Assembly (NCBI GenBank): GCA_029287105.1
Contig: JARFRT010000496.1
Coordinates: 1 to 7,033, forward strand
Direction: 5' to 3'
Length of the DNA stretch: 7,033 bases
Source: Akkermansiaceae bacterium
Lineage (GTDB): Bacteria; Verrucomicrobiota; Verrucomicrobiia; Verrucomicrobiales; Akkermansiaceae
The notes under the pieces: generated by a model
Seen by the model: only the letters and a program-made list of their open reading frames with translations
What the model was told of the DNA's origin: nothing
Databases searched by the model: none
Program-made: the position numbers and the translations under genes
In this document: in pieces, positions 1-6,694 of the stretch
Layout of the letters: each line of letters opens with the position of its first letter
Position numbering within the stretch: the first letter of the stretch is position 1

Positions 1-3000
1 CGGGATCAGGGTGGTGTCGCTGCTGCTGGCGGTCACGGTCAGACTGCCTGCCGCTGTTTCCGCGTCGCCGATGGTGAAGGCGATTGCTTCCGTGCTGCCA
101 CCGGCGGACACAGATTGGTCGCCGATTGTCGAAATGGTCGGGGGGGTGTTGCCGCTGACCGGGCTGAGGTCGGAGACGATGACGCCGATGAATTTCCCGC
201 CGCCCTGTTGATAGAGGTCATAGGAGATGCTGTCGTAACCTGCGTCATTGGTGAAGCGCAGCGGAGTGATCATGTATTCGGTATCGCCCGAGATTTCATA
301 GCTTCCCCCAAAGCTTGGCGTTGTGATGGGGGCGGCCACGCTCTCGTTGTCACTCATGGTCGCCGTGAGGTTCGCTGGTTTTTGACCGTAGGAGCCATAG
401 AAGAAGTAGATGATCCCGGCACTCAGGCCGGAGATGTCCACCGTCCCGCTGGTGGTGCCGTTGAGGCCGTTGGCGGCGGTGCTGCCGGTGAAATCCGCGG
501 CATCCACGCCATAGGTGGCCGTCGTCCAGACGTCCCAGCGGTTGATGCTTGAGATGCCGGTGTCCGTCGTGGTGACCTCCGAGACGCGGGAGTGTGCCGG
601 GTCGGAGGTCCCGCCACCGTCGGCATACGATGCGATGGCATCCCCGGTTACGTTTCCAATAAAGAGCTTGTAGTCCACGACATTGCCAAAATTGACCGAG
701 ACCGCGGTGATCCCGTCATATTTGTAGCCGTGGGTCCCTTCGGTTCCGGGGTGGACCGACAAATGGCAGATCCCGTTGTCGCCAAAGGAAACGTCGGTTC
801 CGGGGGACAGGATGGAGCCGCTGGAGGGGGGAGTCCATTGGGTCCGTGTGACAATGGCCGATGATGGAGCGGTTGTGTTCTGCCCGAAGCTCTTGTCCCG
901 CGCGGTGACGGTGTAGCTGTAGGGGGTGTCGCCATTGAGCCCCGTGTCGGTGTAGCTCGGGCTGTCCTGCCAGCCGCTGTCGGTGCCCCCCGGATTACCC
1001 GAGGTTTCGGTGAAGTTGTATTCCACCCCGGTGATGTCGGTGGCGGTGGCGGCGGTCATGCTGATGCTGGTGCTGCCGGTAGCCCTTGGTGCGATGGCAA
1101 AGCTCATCGGGTCGGGGGTGGGTGCGGTGATGTCGGTGACTGCAGTGGTGGCCGATGCCGGAGCGGAGGCGACGGTGAGATTCTGCTTCGTGCTCTTGTC
1201 GCGCGCCTGCACGGTGTAGGTGTAGGTGGTTTCTGATGACAGCCCGGTGTCGGTGTAGCTCGGGCTGTCCTGCCAGCCGCTGTCGGTGCCGCCGGGATTG
1301 CCCGAAGTTTCGGCGAAGTAGTATTCGACGCCGCTGGGGTCTGTCGCGCTGGTGGCCGTCATCGTGATCTCACTGTCCAGATCGGTGTTGGGCGGGGTCG
1401 CCCAGGTCATGGTCCCTGGTGATGGCGGCGTGCTGTCCTCAGGTAGCGTGCCATCGGTATTCGCCAAGTTGATGTTGATGGTTTCAGACACCTCGGTCAG
1501 GCCGCGCGAGTCCGACATGGTGACTTCGATGATGTAGCGGTCGGACACACTCTCAAAGGTGATGGTCGTGTCCTTGCTCGCACCGCTGCCGTTGGGGGAG
1601 AAGCTCACATTGCCGGCGCCATAGACCTTGCGCCAAGTGTAGATGCTGTCTCCTTCGGCCAGGTCGGTGGCGGCCACGTGGAGGACCGTCTGGTTGGCAG
1701 GCAGTTGCAGTGCTGCGGAGTCCGCGGTGACCGACTGGATGCTCTTGAGCGGGGTGAGTAGGACCGGGGCGGTGTCGGCGGTGATGATGTCCATCACCTC
1801 CTGGGCCCGCTCGTCATGTGGATTTTGCCGATAATCAATATTGTCGACGATCCCCTGAAGATAGCTGATGATCTGCGGGTCCGGATTCACGGTGTTGACT
1901 CCTCCCGCGTAGGCTTCAAGCACATCGAGCACGTCGGGAATAATGCTGTTGCGGCTGTCCTCCTCGGGGTAGATCCGGCAGAGTGGGACCCCCTCGGCGA
2001 TGTTGTTGGCCTGCAGGGCGATCAACCCGCCGAGCCGGACCCCTCCGCTGAACATCTTGTCGGCCGGAGCCCGGTAATACACAGAATCGACGATGGTGCC
2101 CGCCAGAGCATTCACATCCTCCGGGGTCAGGTTCTGATAGGCTGTCTTCAAACCGCTGCGGGCCCAGCCGTTCGGGGTGGCGGCCACGGCAGAAATCGCC
2201 GGGTAGAGAAGGTCACGGTCGATGCCGGTCAGGTCGTCCCAGATGACTCCCTTTTGACCGCTTCCACTGAAAAACAAAAGTGTGCCCAGTGCGCCGTGGG
2301 TGTATTGCATCGGATCCTCTTCAACCAAAGGGAGGAGAGGTTTGGCGGTGCTGGCGGTTGCGGCCAAAATGGTATTGATTTCCGCCAAAGCCGCACTGCG
2401 AGGGAGGTAACGCATCGCATCGGCTGCCCTCAGGCGGACCAGGTTGTCCGGGTCGGTCAGTAGGGCGGCGAGCACCGGGGCGGAATCGGTGTGCCCGATA
2501 AAGCCGAGCGCTTGGCAGGCACCGGCCCGTGAGTTGCCATTGGGGTCATTGGCGAGAGCATGCAGGGTGGGCAGCAGAGCGGTCGTTTCCGACGTGCGGT
2601 TGGCCAGCTCAGCAGCGGCTTCATATTGAACGTGAGGAGACCAAAAGCCCAGGTCGCTCACCAGCTCGTTGGTGCTGCGGGTCGTGGGGTCGTAGTCGTC
2701 GGCAAACACGGCCTCGGTGACGCCATTGCTGGTGAGCCAGTTGTTGCTCTCATGCCCGCGGCCGGTGATGTGCAGGCGGCGCAGCGGCAGGGCATAGGTC
2801 AGCAGCATCGCGGTGTTGGCGCGGAAATCATTCCAAGTGCCGTTGGATTCCCCGCTGTTTGGCCCCTGCCCGTTGAGGCAGTCGTAGACGAAGCCGCCGT
2901 CCCACAGGCGGGCGAGGTCGTAATGCCAACTCGTCCGTGCAAAGTAGGCGGCGGCGGCTTCCTCGCCGGCGACGGCGGCCCCCAGTGGTGCCCACAGGTA

Positions 3001-4242
3001 GTTGAAGTAGGCGCCGGTGTGGCCGTTCTCCCGTTCCGACCCGGATGCGGTGGCCATCTTGGCGTAGAACTGGCTTTCATCGATCCGATTGTCCTGCAGG
3101 GCAAAGCAGAGGGCGGCGAGTCCGCTTTTGCCGTTGTTCTCATGTCCGGACTGGCCGGGGCCGTGCTCGCCGTAGGGGATGCCTCCCTTGTGCGCGTAGT
3201 AGGCGAAGAAGCGGCTCGAGCGAGCGATCGCCGCTTCGACGACGGCCTCGGTGTCCGGTTGGAACCCTACGTGGGTCAAGCCGCATTCGCGGGCCAGCAG
3301 GAGGCCAAGGAAGCATGGCATGCCCGCGGAATTGACGGTTCCGTAGACCCCGCCCATCGGTCCGTTGAGACTGCCATCCAGGTTTTTATCGGCAAATTTG
3401 TGGCCAGTGGTGCCGAACAGGCTGGAGCTCTTGGCGATGTTGACCGCATGGGCCTCGATGGCGGGCAGAAAGGAAGCATCCCCCGTGGCCAGGTAGTATT
3501 CGGCGAGCACGATCAAGGCGTGCCCGCGCTCCCAGGTGACCATGTTGGTCGTGTCGGGATTGTCATCCAGCAGGTAGGGGATCTGCCAATCATCCGGGAT
3601 GTGCTTTCGGGCCAAGTACTCCGCGCGCGACATCAGTAAGGTGTTCGGGTAGTCGGGGTCGGCGTTGTCCGGATCATAACACGCCAGCGCCGCCAGCGCG
3701 GAGATGGAGAACGTTCCGTTGTCCAGCGCTCCAGACCCCGCATGGTCCTGCAGGATGCGCGCCGACTTCGGGCAGTTGTAGGGTGCGGTGGCGGAGTAGG
3801 CGCCCAGCGTCTCAAGGGTGAGCGTGACCGTGGTGGTGGTGCCAGCCCGCCAGCGGATCAATCTGAGCTCGGCCGGACTGCGAGCCTCGGCGTCGGCGAT
3901 CGCGTAAGCAAACGCCTTGCGCGCACCGGAACTGAAGCTTGCCGGCTCCGCGCCCGTGCCATCCGCGCCCAGGATGACGTCATTGACGGCGAGGACGCCG
4001 TCCGCGGGTGAGCCCACGTCCACCTGCGTGACGAGAATTTGCCGACTCAAGCTGCTATCGGTCTTGTCGTGATAGACCCAGCCGCGCATCCCGGTCGGTC
4101 CCAGATTGGTGGTGATGGTGGAGCCGTTGTTGTCTCCGGGTTGCCCGCCATTGGTGAGGTCGGGAACTTGCGCTGTGGTGCTGCTGACAAGCGCGGTAAT
4201 TAACGTGAATAGCAGGGCGGGTCTAAAGAATAGAGTAATCAT
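1..4242 (-). CDS. Large secreted multi-domain protein (PDZ-like, DUF6288-like helical barrel, HEAT, PKD and FN3 modules), 3' end beyond window
   Basis: Frame is open for 1414 codons from ATG at 4242 to the left edge. Residues 1-24 are a Sec signal peptide (hydrophobic 8-19, likely cleavage STTA|Q). Residues about 47-135 look PDZ-like: GPTGMRGW, then ILVTQVDVGSPADGVL and NDVILG. Residues about 148-496 are helical with conserved-looking WERGHA (237), GGIPYG...HENNGKSG (353-374), SERENGHTG (near 408) and a closing ITGRG; I recall this pattern from proteins labelled DUF6288, with an alpha/alpha-barrel look. Residues about 560-613 are two HEAT-like repeats, followed by more helices to about 820. 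Residues about 825-935 resemble a PKD/Ig domain, 937-1134 are two FN3-like repeats, 1135-1360 an unassigned beta-rich module, and from 1365 a cadherin/Ig-like module begins (NTPPTISTIGDQSVSAGG). The role is unknown: the barrel may bind or cleave a polymer, the rest looks adhesive. No Shine-Dalgarno is evident. The C-terminus, which would show how it is anchored, is outside the window. Confidence 0.93.
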   Translation of the reverse strand, partial: MITLFFRPALLFTLITALVSSTTAQVPDLTNGGQPGDNNGSTITTNLGPTGMRGWVYHDKTDSSLSRQILVTQVDVGSPADGVLAVNDVILGADGTGAEPASFSSGARKAFAYAIADAEARSPAELRLIRWRAGTTTTVTLTLETLGAYSATAPYNCPKSARILQDHAGSGALDNGTFSISALAALACYDPDNADPDYPNTLLMSRAEYLARKHIPDDWQIPYLLDDNPDTTNMVTWERGHALIVLAEYYLATGDASFLPAIEAHAVNIAKSSSLFGTTGHKFADKNLDGSLNGPMGGVYGTVNSAGMPCFLGLLLARECGLTHVGFQPDTEAVVEAAIARSSRFFAYYAHKGGIPYGEHGPGQSGHENNGKSGLAALCFALQDNRIDESQFYAKMATASGSERENGHTGAYFNYLWAPLGAAVAGEEAAAAYFARTSWHYDLARLWDGGFVYDCLNGQGPNSGESNGTWNDFRANTAMLLTYALPLRRLHITGRGHESNNWLTSNGVTEAVFADDYDPTTRSTNELVSDLGFWSPHVQYEAAAELANRTSETTALLPTLHALANDPNGNSRAGACQALGFIGHTDSAPVLAALLTDPDNLVRLRAADAMRYLPRSAALAEINTILAATASTAKPLLPLVEEDPMQYTHGALGTLLFFSGSGQKGVIWDDLTGIDRDLLYPAISAVAATPNGWARSGLKTAYQNLTPEDVNALAGTIVDSVYYRAPADKMFSGGVRLGGLIALQANNIAEGVPLCRIYPEEDSRNSIIPDVLDVLEAYAGGVNTVNPDPQIISYLQGIVDNIDYRQNPHDERAQEVMDIITADTAPVLLTPLKSIQSVTADSAALQLPANQTVLHVAATDLAEGDSIYTWRKVYGAGNVSFSPNGSGASKDTTITFESVSDRYIIEVTMSDSRGLTEVSETININLANTDGTLPEDSTPPSPGTMTWATPPNTDLDSEITMTATSATDPSGVEYYFAETSGNPGGTDSGWQDSPSYTDTGLSSETTYTYTVQARDKSTKQNLTVASAPASATTAVTDITAPTPDPMSFAIAPRATGSTSISMTAATATDITGVEYNFTETSGNPGGTDSGWQDSPSYTDTGLNGDTPYSYTVTARDKSFGQNTTAPSSAIVTRTQWTPPSSGSILSPGTDVSFGDNGICHLSVHPGTEGTHGYKYDGITAVSVNFGNVVDYKLFIGNVTGDAIASYADGGGTSDPAHSRVSEVTTTDTGISSINRWDVWTTATYGVDAADFTGSTAANGLNGTTSGTVDISGLSAGIIYFFYGSYGQKPANLTATMSDNESVAAPITTPSFGGSYEISGDTEYMITPLRFTNDAGYDSISYDLYQQGGGKFIGVIVSDLSPVSGNTPPTISTIGDQSVSAGGSTEAIAFTIGDAETAAGSLTVTASSSDTTLIP
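829..1434 (-). repeat. Two tandem FN3-like coding repeats, period 303 bp
   Basis: Within the large secreted protein, residues about 937-1037 and 1038-1134 are two copies of one module. Each opens with a Pro-rich turn (STPPSPG, TAPTPDP), carries GVEYxF, the shared block GNPGGTDSGWQDSPSYTDTG, then TYT/SYTV.ARDKS. The DNA is identical over 44 bases, 944-987 versus 1247-1290, at an offset of exactly 303 bases (101 codons). Flanking parts have diverged at both the DNA and protein level, so the identical core reflects duplication followed by either strong constraint or gene conversion. Confidence 0.9.
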
Positions 4243-4383
4243 TCGGATAACATAAGAATCCGCTCGGTTCTGGGAGCAGCTTTTGAAAATCATAGGTGCC
4301 GGTGCGTTCTTTCCGGCTGTTTAACGGCTTAAATCGTGGGCAAAGTATGGCCGCAAGCCGATGTAATTCACTTTTGAAAGCGA

Positions 4384-4396
4384 CCCATTAAATGGG
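4384..4396. promoter_or_regulatory. 13-base palindrome, candidate operator
   Basis: CCCATT-A-AATGGG is a perfect 6+1+6 palindrome about 140 bases upstream of the large secreted protein's start codon. Its size suits binding by a dimeric repressor. It does not share sequence with the palindrome in front of the regulator, so there is no evidence that this regulator binds it. It could be chance. Confidence 0.3.
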
Positions 4397-4453
4397 GAGT
4401 CTAATTGGAGCTTTAACGATTAATATCTTGGCAAAAGCACCGCATTGGATGCC

Positions 4454-4485
4454 CTGTGAAATATAAGCTGATATCGTTTTCACAG
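4454..4485. promoter_or_regulatory. 8-base perfect inverted repeat with 16-base spacer
   Basis: CTGTGAAA and TTTCACAG are exact inverted copies separated by 16 bases, lying about 120 bases past the regulator stop and about 210 bases before the next start codon. As RNA it would form an 8-bp stem with a large loop. No T-run follows on either strand, which argues against an intrinsic terminator. Operator or mRNA-end structure are both possible. Confidence 0.35.
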
Positions 4486-4602
4486 AGCGCCTTAAGCTCA
4501 TGTTCTCGATTTCAGGCAACGGAACAACCATGCGATGATTACTTCATGAAACCTTATCATCCTGCGATTTATTCGAGCTGTCGATCACCCCTTGATATCT
4601 GC

Positions 4603-5667
4603 CTAGCTTGGGGGCGGACCAATGGTAGCACCTTCAACGAGTTCAGAGTTGAAAAACCTGTGTCTCCGATCCTCTTTACCTTCGGAAACGTTCTTGCCCC
4701 ATCGCACTACACGGTTCACCACCTTTTTCAGATTCCAACTCATGTGGGTGACAGGTTGCTCGCACCATGCGAAACTTGGATCCGGGTCACAGCAGATGAG
4801 CGATACATCCCGGGGCGTCAAGATTCCCCTGCTGGACAAGTGTTGCTGCACGGCGATGAGGTGCTGGGGCTCGTCCACCATGATTGCGGTCGGGGGGGTG
4901 TGTTCAAACAGCTTATCGATGCATTCGTGCAGCCCCTCGCGCGATGGCTCCCAGACAGGCAGGTTAAAACGGCCGGTGGCAATGCCGCATTCCCTCATCT
5001 TGGCCAGGAAATTGCGCTGGTAGAGGCCCGGCTCAGGAACCACGCGCTCCTTGCGGGATAAGTTGACAATGCGCCGGTGGCCGAGGTTCACCAGCTCATG
5101 CACCAGCTTGCCCATCTCCGGGCTTTTCACCACGCCAGCCCCCGCGATGTCCACGTCCGAGAAAGCACCGAACAGCGCGATGGCTGGGGTGCTTTGCGCG
5201 GCAAACCATGTGAGCACCTCCGCCGATCCCGCCGATACCACCCAGGCGTCTGCCTCGATACCACGGACATACCTGGCGATTCTCGCCGGGTCCATTCCCA
5301 GCTGGTTCAGGCTTTTCCGGGCAAGCCTGGAGTCAAACCCCGCCCGGTGCAGCTCGTCAAGGATCGCCATATGATCCGGCACGTAGCGGGATCCCTGGTC
5401 ATAAGGCAGGATGCGGATACGCAAGGTGCGCTTGCTGCGGCTTTTCTGATCCATCACAATGCGCCGCCGTCTCCGCCGCCCTTGGGATGCCAGCAAACCC
5501 TGCTTTTCAAGCAGCTTGAGGGCTGCATTGATGGTCACATGGTTCACGCCGAGCTCCGATTCCAGATGCGCAACCCCTGGCATATGGTCTTTCCAGCGGC
5601 GGTTGAGGATTTCCTCACGCAGATGGGCCGCGACCTGGTCGGCACGCGATAGGAGGGTCAGTGGCAT
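4603..5667 (-). CDS. GntR-type winged-helix regulator with LacI/XylR-like sensor domain
   Basis: A 354-residue cytoplasmic DNA-binding regulator. Residues 8-63 are a GntR-type winged helix-turn-helix: DQVAAHLREEILNRRW, a MPGV turn, LESELGVNHVTINAALKLLEKQGLL with the recognition helix around 42-55. A run of six arginines (64-69) forms the wing end or linker. Residues about 82-345 resemble a periplasmic-binding-protein/LacI sensor: RIRILPYD, a substrate-domain crossover LVNLGHRRIVNLSRKE (192-207), TPPTAIMVDEP (257-267) and GILTPRDVSLICCDPDPSFAWCEQP (281-305), ending EGATIGP. In the LacI/XylR sensor type the ligand is usually a sugar; the ligand here cannot be read. The start fits because homologues I recall begin the same way (MPLTLLSRADQVA). 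No Shine-Dalgarno is seen, and the putative -10 box lies only 8 bases before the ATG. It is divergent from the PEP-CTERM gene, with 163 bases between start codons. A 7-C tract (4892-4898) encodes the TPPT. Confidence 0.93.
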   Translation of the reverse strand: MPLTLLSRADQVAAHLREEILNRRWKDHMPGVAHLESELGVNHVTINAALKLLEKQGLLASQGRRRRRRIVMDQKSRSKRTLRIRILPYDQGSRYVPDHMAILDELHRAGFDSRLARKSLNQLGMDPARIARYVRGIEADAWVVSAGSAEVLTWFAAQSTPAIALFGAFSDVDIAGAGVVKSPEMGKLVHELVNLGHRRIVNLSRKERVVPEPGLYQRNFLAKMRECGIATGRFNLPVWEPSREGLHECIDKLFEHTPPTAIMVDEPQHLIAVQQHLSSRGILTPRDVSLICCDPDPSFAWCEQPVTHMSWNLKKVVNRVVRWGKNVSEGKEDRRHRFFNSELVEGATIGPPPS

Positions 5668-5670
5668 GGA

Positions 5671-5702
5671 TGCAATCTATAAACTTATTTGCGTAGATGG
5701 CA
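5671..5702. promoter_or_regulatory. Imperfect palindrome over the regulator promoter, candidate autoregulatory operator
   Basis: TGCAATCTA (5671-5679) and TAGATGGCA (5694-5702) are inverted copies with one mismatch in nine, separated by 14 bases. The element ends four bases before the regulator start codon and its two arms cover the putative -10 and -35 boxes. This placement is what a self-repressing GntR/LacI-type protein would need. Binding is inferred from position only. Confidence 0.5.
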
Positions 5703-5703
5703 A
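5676..5703 (-). promoter_or_regulatory. Putative sigma-70-type promoter of the regulator gene
   Basis: On the minus strand TTGCCA (5698-5703) and TATAGA (5676-5681) are separated by 16 bases, with a run of seven T (5709-5715) just upstream that could act as an UP element. Transcription from this promoter would begin at or within a base or two of the ATG, giving a leaderless or nearly leaderless mRNA, consistent with the absence of a ribosome binding site. Confidence 0.4.
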
Positions 5704-5721
5704 GGTCTAAAAAAACTGACA

Positions 5722-5737
5722 GCACCCGGCGGGGTGC
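5722..5737. other. Short GC-rich hairpin in divergent intergenic region
   Basis: GCACCC-GGCG-GGGTGC forms a perfect 6-bp stem with a four-base loop. Read on the minus strand it is followed after six bases by seven T, a loose resemblance to an intrinsic terminator that would insulate the regulator from antisense transcription. The spacing makes that weak; it may instead be part of the promoter architecture. Confidence 0.35.
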
Positions 5738-5749
5738 CTACCTTCGCGG

Positions 5750-5786
5750 CAGACAGTGGTGCGGCATATGACTTGCCGCACGTCTG
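5750..5786. promoter_or_regulatory. Extended hairpin/inverted repeat upstream of the PEP-CTERM gene
   Basis: CAGAC-AGTG-GTGCGGCA-TATGACT-TGCCGCAC-GTCTG gives a 13-bp stem in two blocks (5+8), interrupted by a four-base bulge on the left arm, with a seven-base loop. It lies 44 bases before the PEP-CTERM start codon. It may be an operator for a dimeric regulator or, if transcribed, a 5' leader structure. It overlaps the sigma-54-like element at 5763-5776. Confidence 0.5.
5763..5776 (+). promoter_or_regulatory. Sigma-54-like -24/-12 element of the PEP-CTERM gene
   Basis: GGCAT-ATGAC-TTGC matches the sigma-54 consensus GGCAC-N5-TTGC at all but one conserved base, with the required GG-N10-GC spacing. 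Transcription would start near 5788, giving a leader of roughly 40 bases. A sigma-54-dependent regulator (PrsR type) is known to accompany exosortase/PEP-CTERM systems in some bacteria, which makes the match sensible, but the element sits within a palindrome and could be coincidental. Confidence 0.4.
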
Positions 5787-5830
5787 ACACCCATCATGCC
5801 GGGCAGGCACCACAACCACCAAAAAACAAT

Positions 5831-6571
5831 ATGAAACAACAATACTCTAGAAAACTTGCAACTCTTGCAGCTCTTGCAGTAATGCCGTGTCAGCTTCAGG
5901 CTGCTACAATAACATCATTTACCGCAGACGTGAACGGCACGAGTGTGACGTATCCGAATGCTACTACGCTCAATAATACCGCAGTATTGACTTCTTTCAC
6001 CTCTGACAGCGTAGAATATACCAACCTCACGTTTGTAGACAGTGTTACATTTACATCGAATGATGGTGTTCATTACTGGGGCACCTCATCTACCTCAGAT
6101 CCAGGTTCGCAGACGGTTGCTTTGACTGATAATCGTCTTGATACAATGGTATTGAATGTTTTCGAGGATTCTGAGTTTGAGTTTGCATCGGCACCTACAA
6201 GCCTATCAGACGTGCTATTTGTATTTGAGGTAGCCACGCCGGAAACAGGAGTTAAAATCCAATTAATCGATTCCAGCAATACCCGTATCGGAAATGAGGT
6301 AGATCTTGTGGTTTCAAACACTGGGGAATCCGGTAGTTTCCAGAAGAGCAGCGGCGGACAGAATAGTTGGGCTGTTAACGGGGCTGCATACAAAATAAGC
6401 GACTTCGGCATCACCGCCGGTCAGCTTTCAAGCGTCGACGGGTTTGTCTATTCTACTGGAGGGGGGAATGACTTCATGGTGGCTGGTATTGCTGCCGTTC
6501 CCGAGCCATCCAGCACTGCTCTTATCGGTCTCGGTGGTCTCGCGCTAATCCTGCGCCGCCGCCGTGTCTAG
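5831..6571 (+). CDS. PEP-CTERM sorting-domain protein, function unknown
   Basis: A 246-residue exported protein. Residues 1-24 are a Sec signal peptide (MKQQYSRKLATLAALAVMPCQLQA, shown in part: charged start, hydrophobic middle, QA|AT cleavage). The mature part is Thr/Ser/Asn-rich, almost free of cysteine, and predicted by eye to be beta-strand-rich, with TVALTDNRLDTMVLNVFE in the middle; I recognise no catalytic motif. The C-terminus is a textbook PEP-CTERM signal: VPEPSS (223-228), a short hydrophobic helix, then RRRR (242-245). Such tails are cleaved by an exosortase, and the proteins go to the outer surface or matrix polysaccharide. An in-frame ATG at 5756 would add 25 polar residues ahead of the signal peptide and place the start inside the hairpin, so 5831 is preferred. 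No Shine-Dalgarno is present (AAAAAACAAT before ATG). The gene is clearly AT-richer than its neighbours. It is closed by its own terminator and so is probably monocistronic. Confidence 0.92.
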   Translation: MKQQYSRKLATLAALAVMPCQLQAATITSFTADVNGTSVTYPNATTLNNTAVLTSFTSDSVEYTNLTFVDSVTFTSNDGVHYWGTSSTSDPGSQTVALTDNRLDTMVLNVFEDSEFEFASAPTSLSDVLFVFEVATPETGVKIQLIDSSNTRIGNEVDLVVSNTGESGSFQKSSGGQNSWAVNGAAYKISDFGITAGQLSSVDGFVYSTGGGNDFMVAGIAAVPEPSSTALIGLGGLALILRRRRV

Positions 6572-6612
6572 AGCACTTCTATTTTATCACAGAATTAAAT
6601 TATCAATTATGC

Positions 6613-6650
6613 ATGCCTGCGCTGCCACCATGGTGGCGCAGGCATTTTTT
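6613..6650 (+). terminator. Rho-independent terminator of the PEP-CTERM gene
   Basis: ATGCCTGCGC pairs with GCGCAGGCAT, then after a two-base bulge CCAC pairs with GTGG around a CATG loop, and TTTTTT follows at 6645-6650. It starts about 40 bases past the PEP-CTERM stop codon and separates that gene from the phosphoesterase. Confidence 0.92.
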
Positions 6651-6694
6651 AGACCCTGACCTGACGGGGCAATCATTCAACCACCGTAAAAAAC

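Larger units (their letters stand above)
4243..4602. other. Intergenic gap between regulator stop and large secreted protein start
   Basis: This 360-base stretch lies between two minus-strand genes and is noticeably AT-richer than either. I see no convincing coding region; the only plus-strand frame that starts here (from 4456) simply runs on antisense through the regulator. It holds the 13-base palindrome at 4384-4396, the inverted repeat at 4454-4485, and a 9-base direct repeat CTTTTGAAA at 4280-4288 and 4371-4379. A weak minus-strand promoter candidate reads TTGCGG-N17-TTTAAG about 90 bases before the start codon of the large gene. No hairpin followed by a T-run was found after the regulator stop, so read-through from the regulator into the large gene is possible. 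Confidence 0.7.

Noticed and set aside
140..146. Possible frameshift in the large gene at the G run
   Set aside because: With the seven G counted exactly, the frame stays open and reads a sensible cadherin/Ig-like module (NTPPTISTIGDQ...), so the gene is intact here.
2560..3639. Long plus-strand open frame of 359 codons antisense to the large gene
   Set aside because: It is codon-aligned with the real minus-strand gene, has low-complexity GC-driven composition and no domain, and the minus-strand protein has a signal peptide and recognisable modules across it.
4454..4485. CRP-type binding site from TGTGA and TCACA halves
   Set aside because: The halves are 20 bases apart instead of the six expected for a CRP site.
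4456..5652. Plus-strand frames (4456-5061 and 5077-5652) antisense to the regulator
   Set aside because: Shadows of the regulator gene, which has clear winged-helix and sensor motifs on the minus strand.
5756..5830. Upstream in-frame ATG as start of the PEP-CTERM protein
   Set aside because: It adds a polar stretch before an otherwise normal signal peptide and would start inside the inverted repeat and sigma-54-like element.
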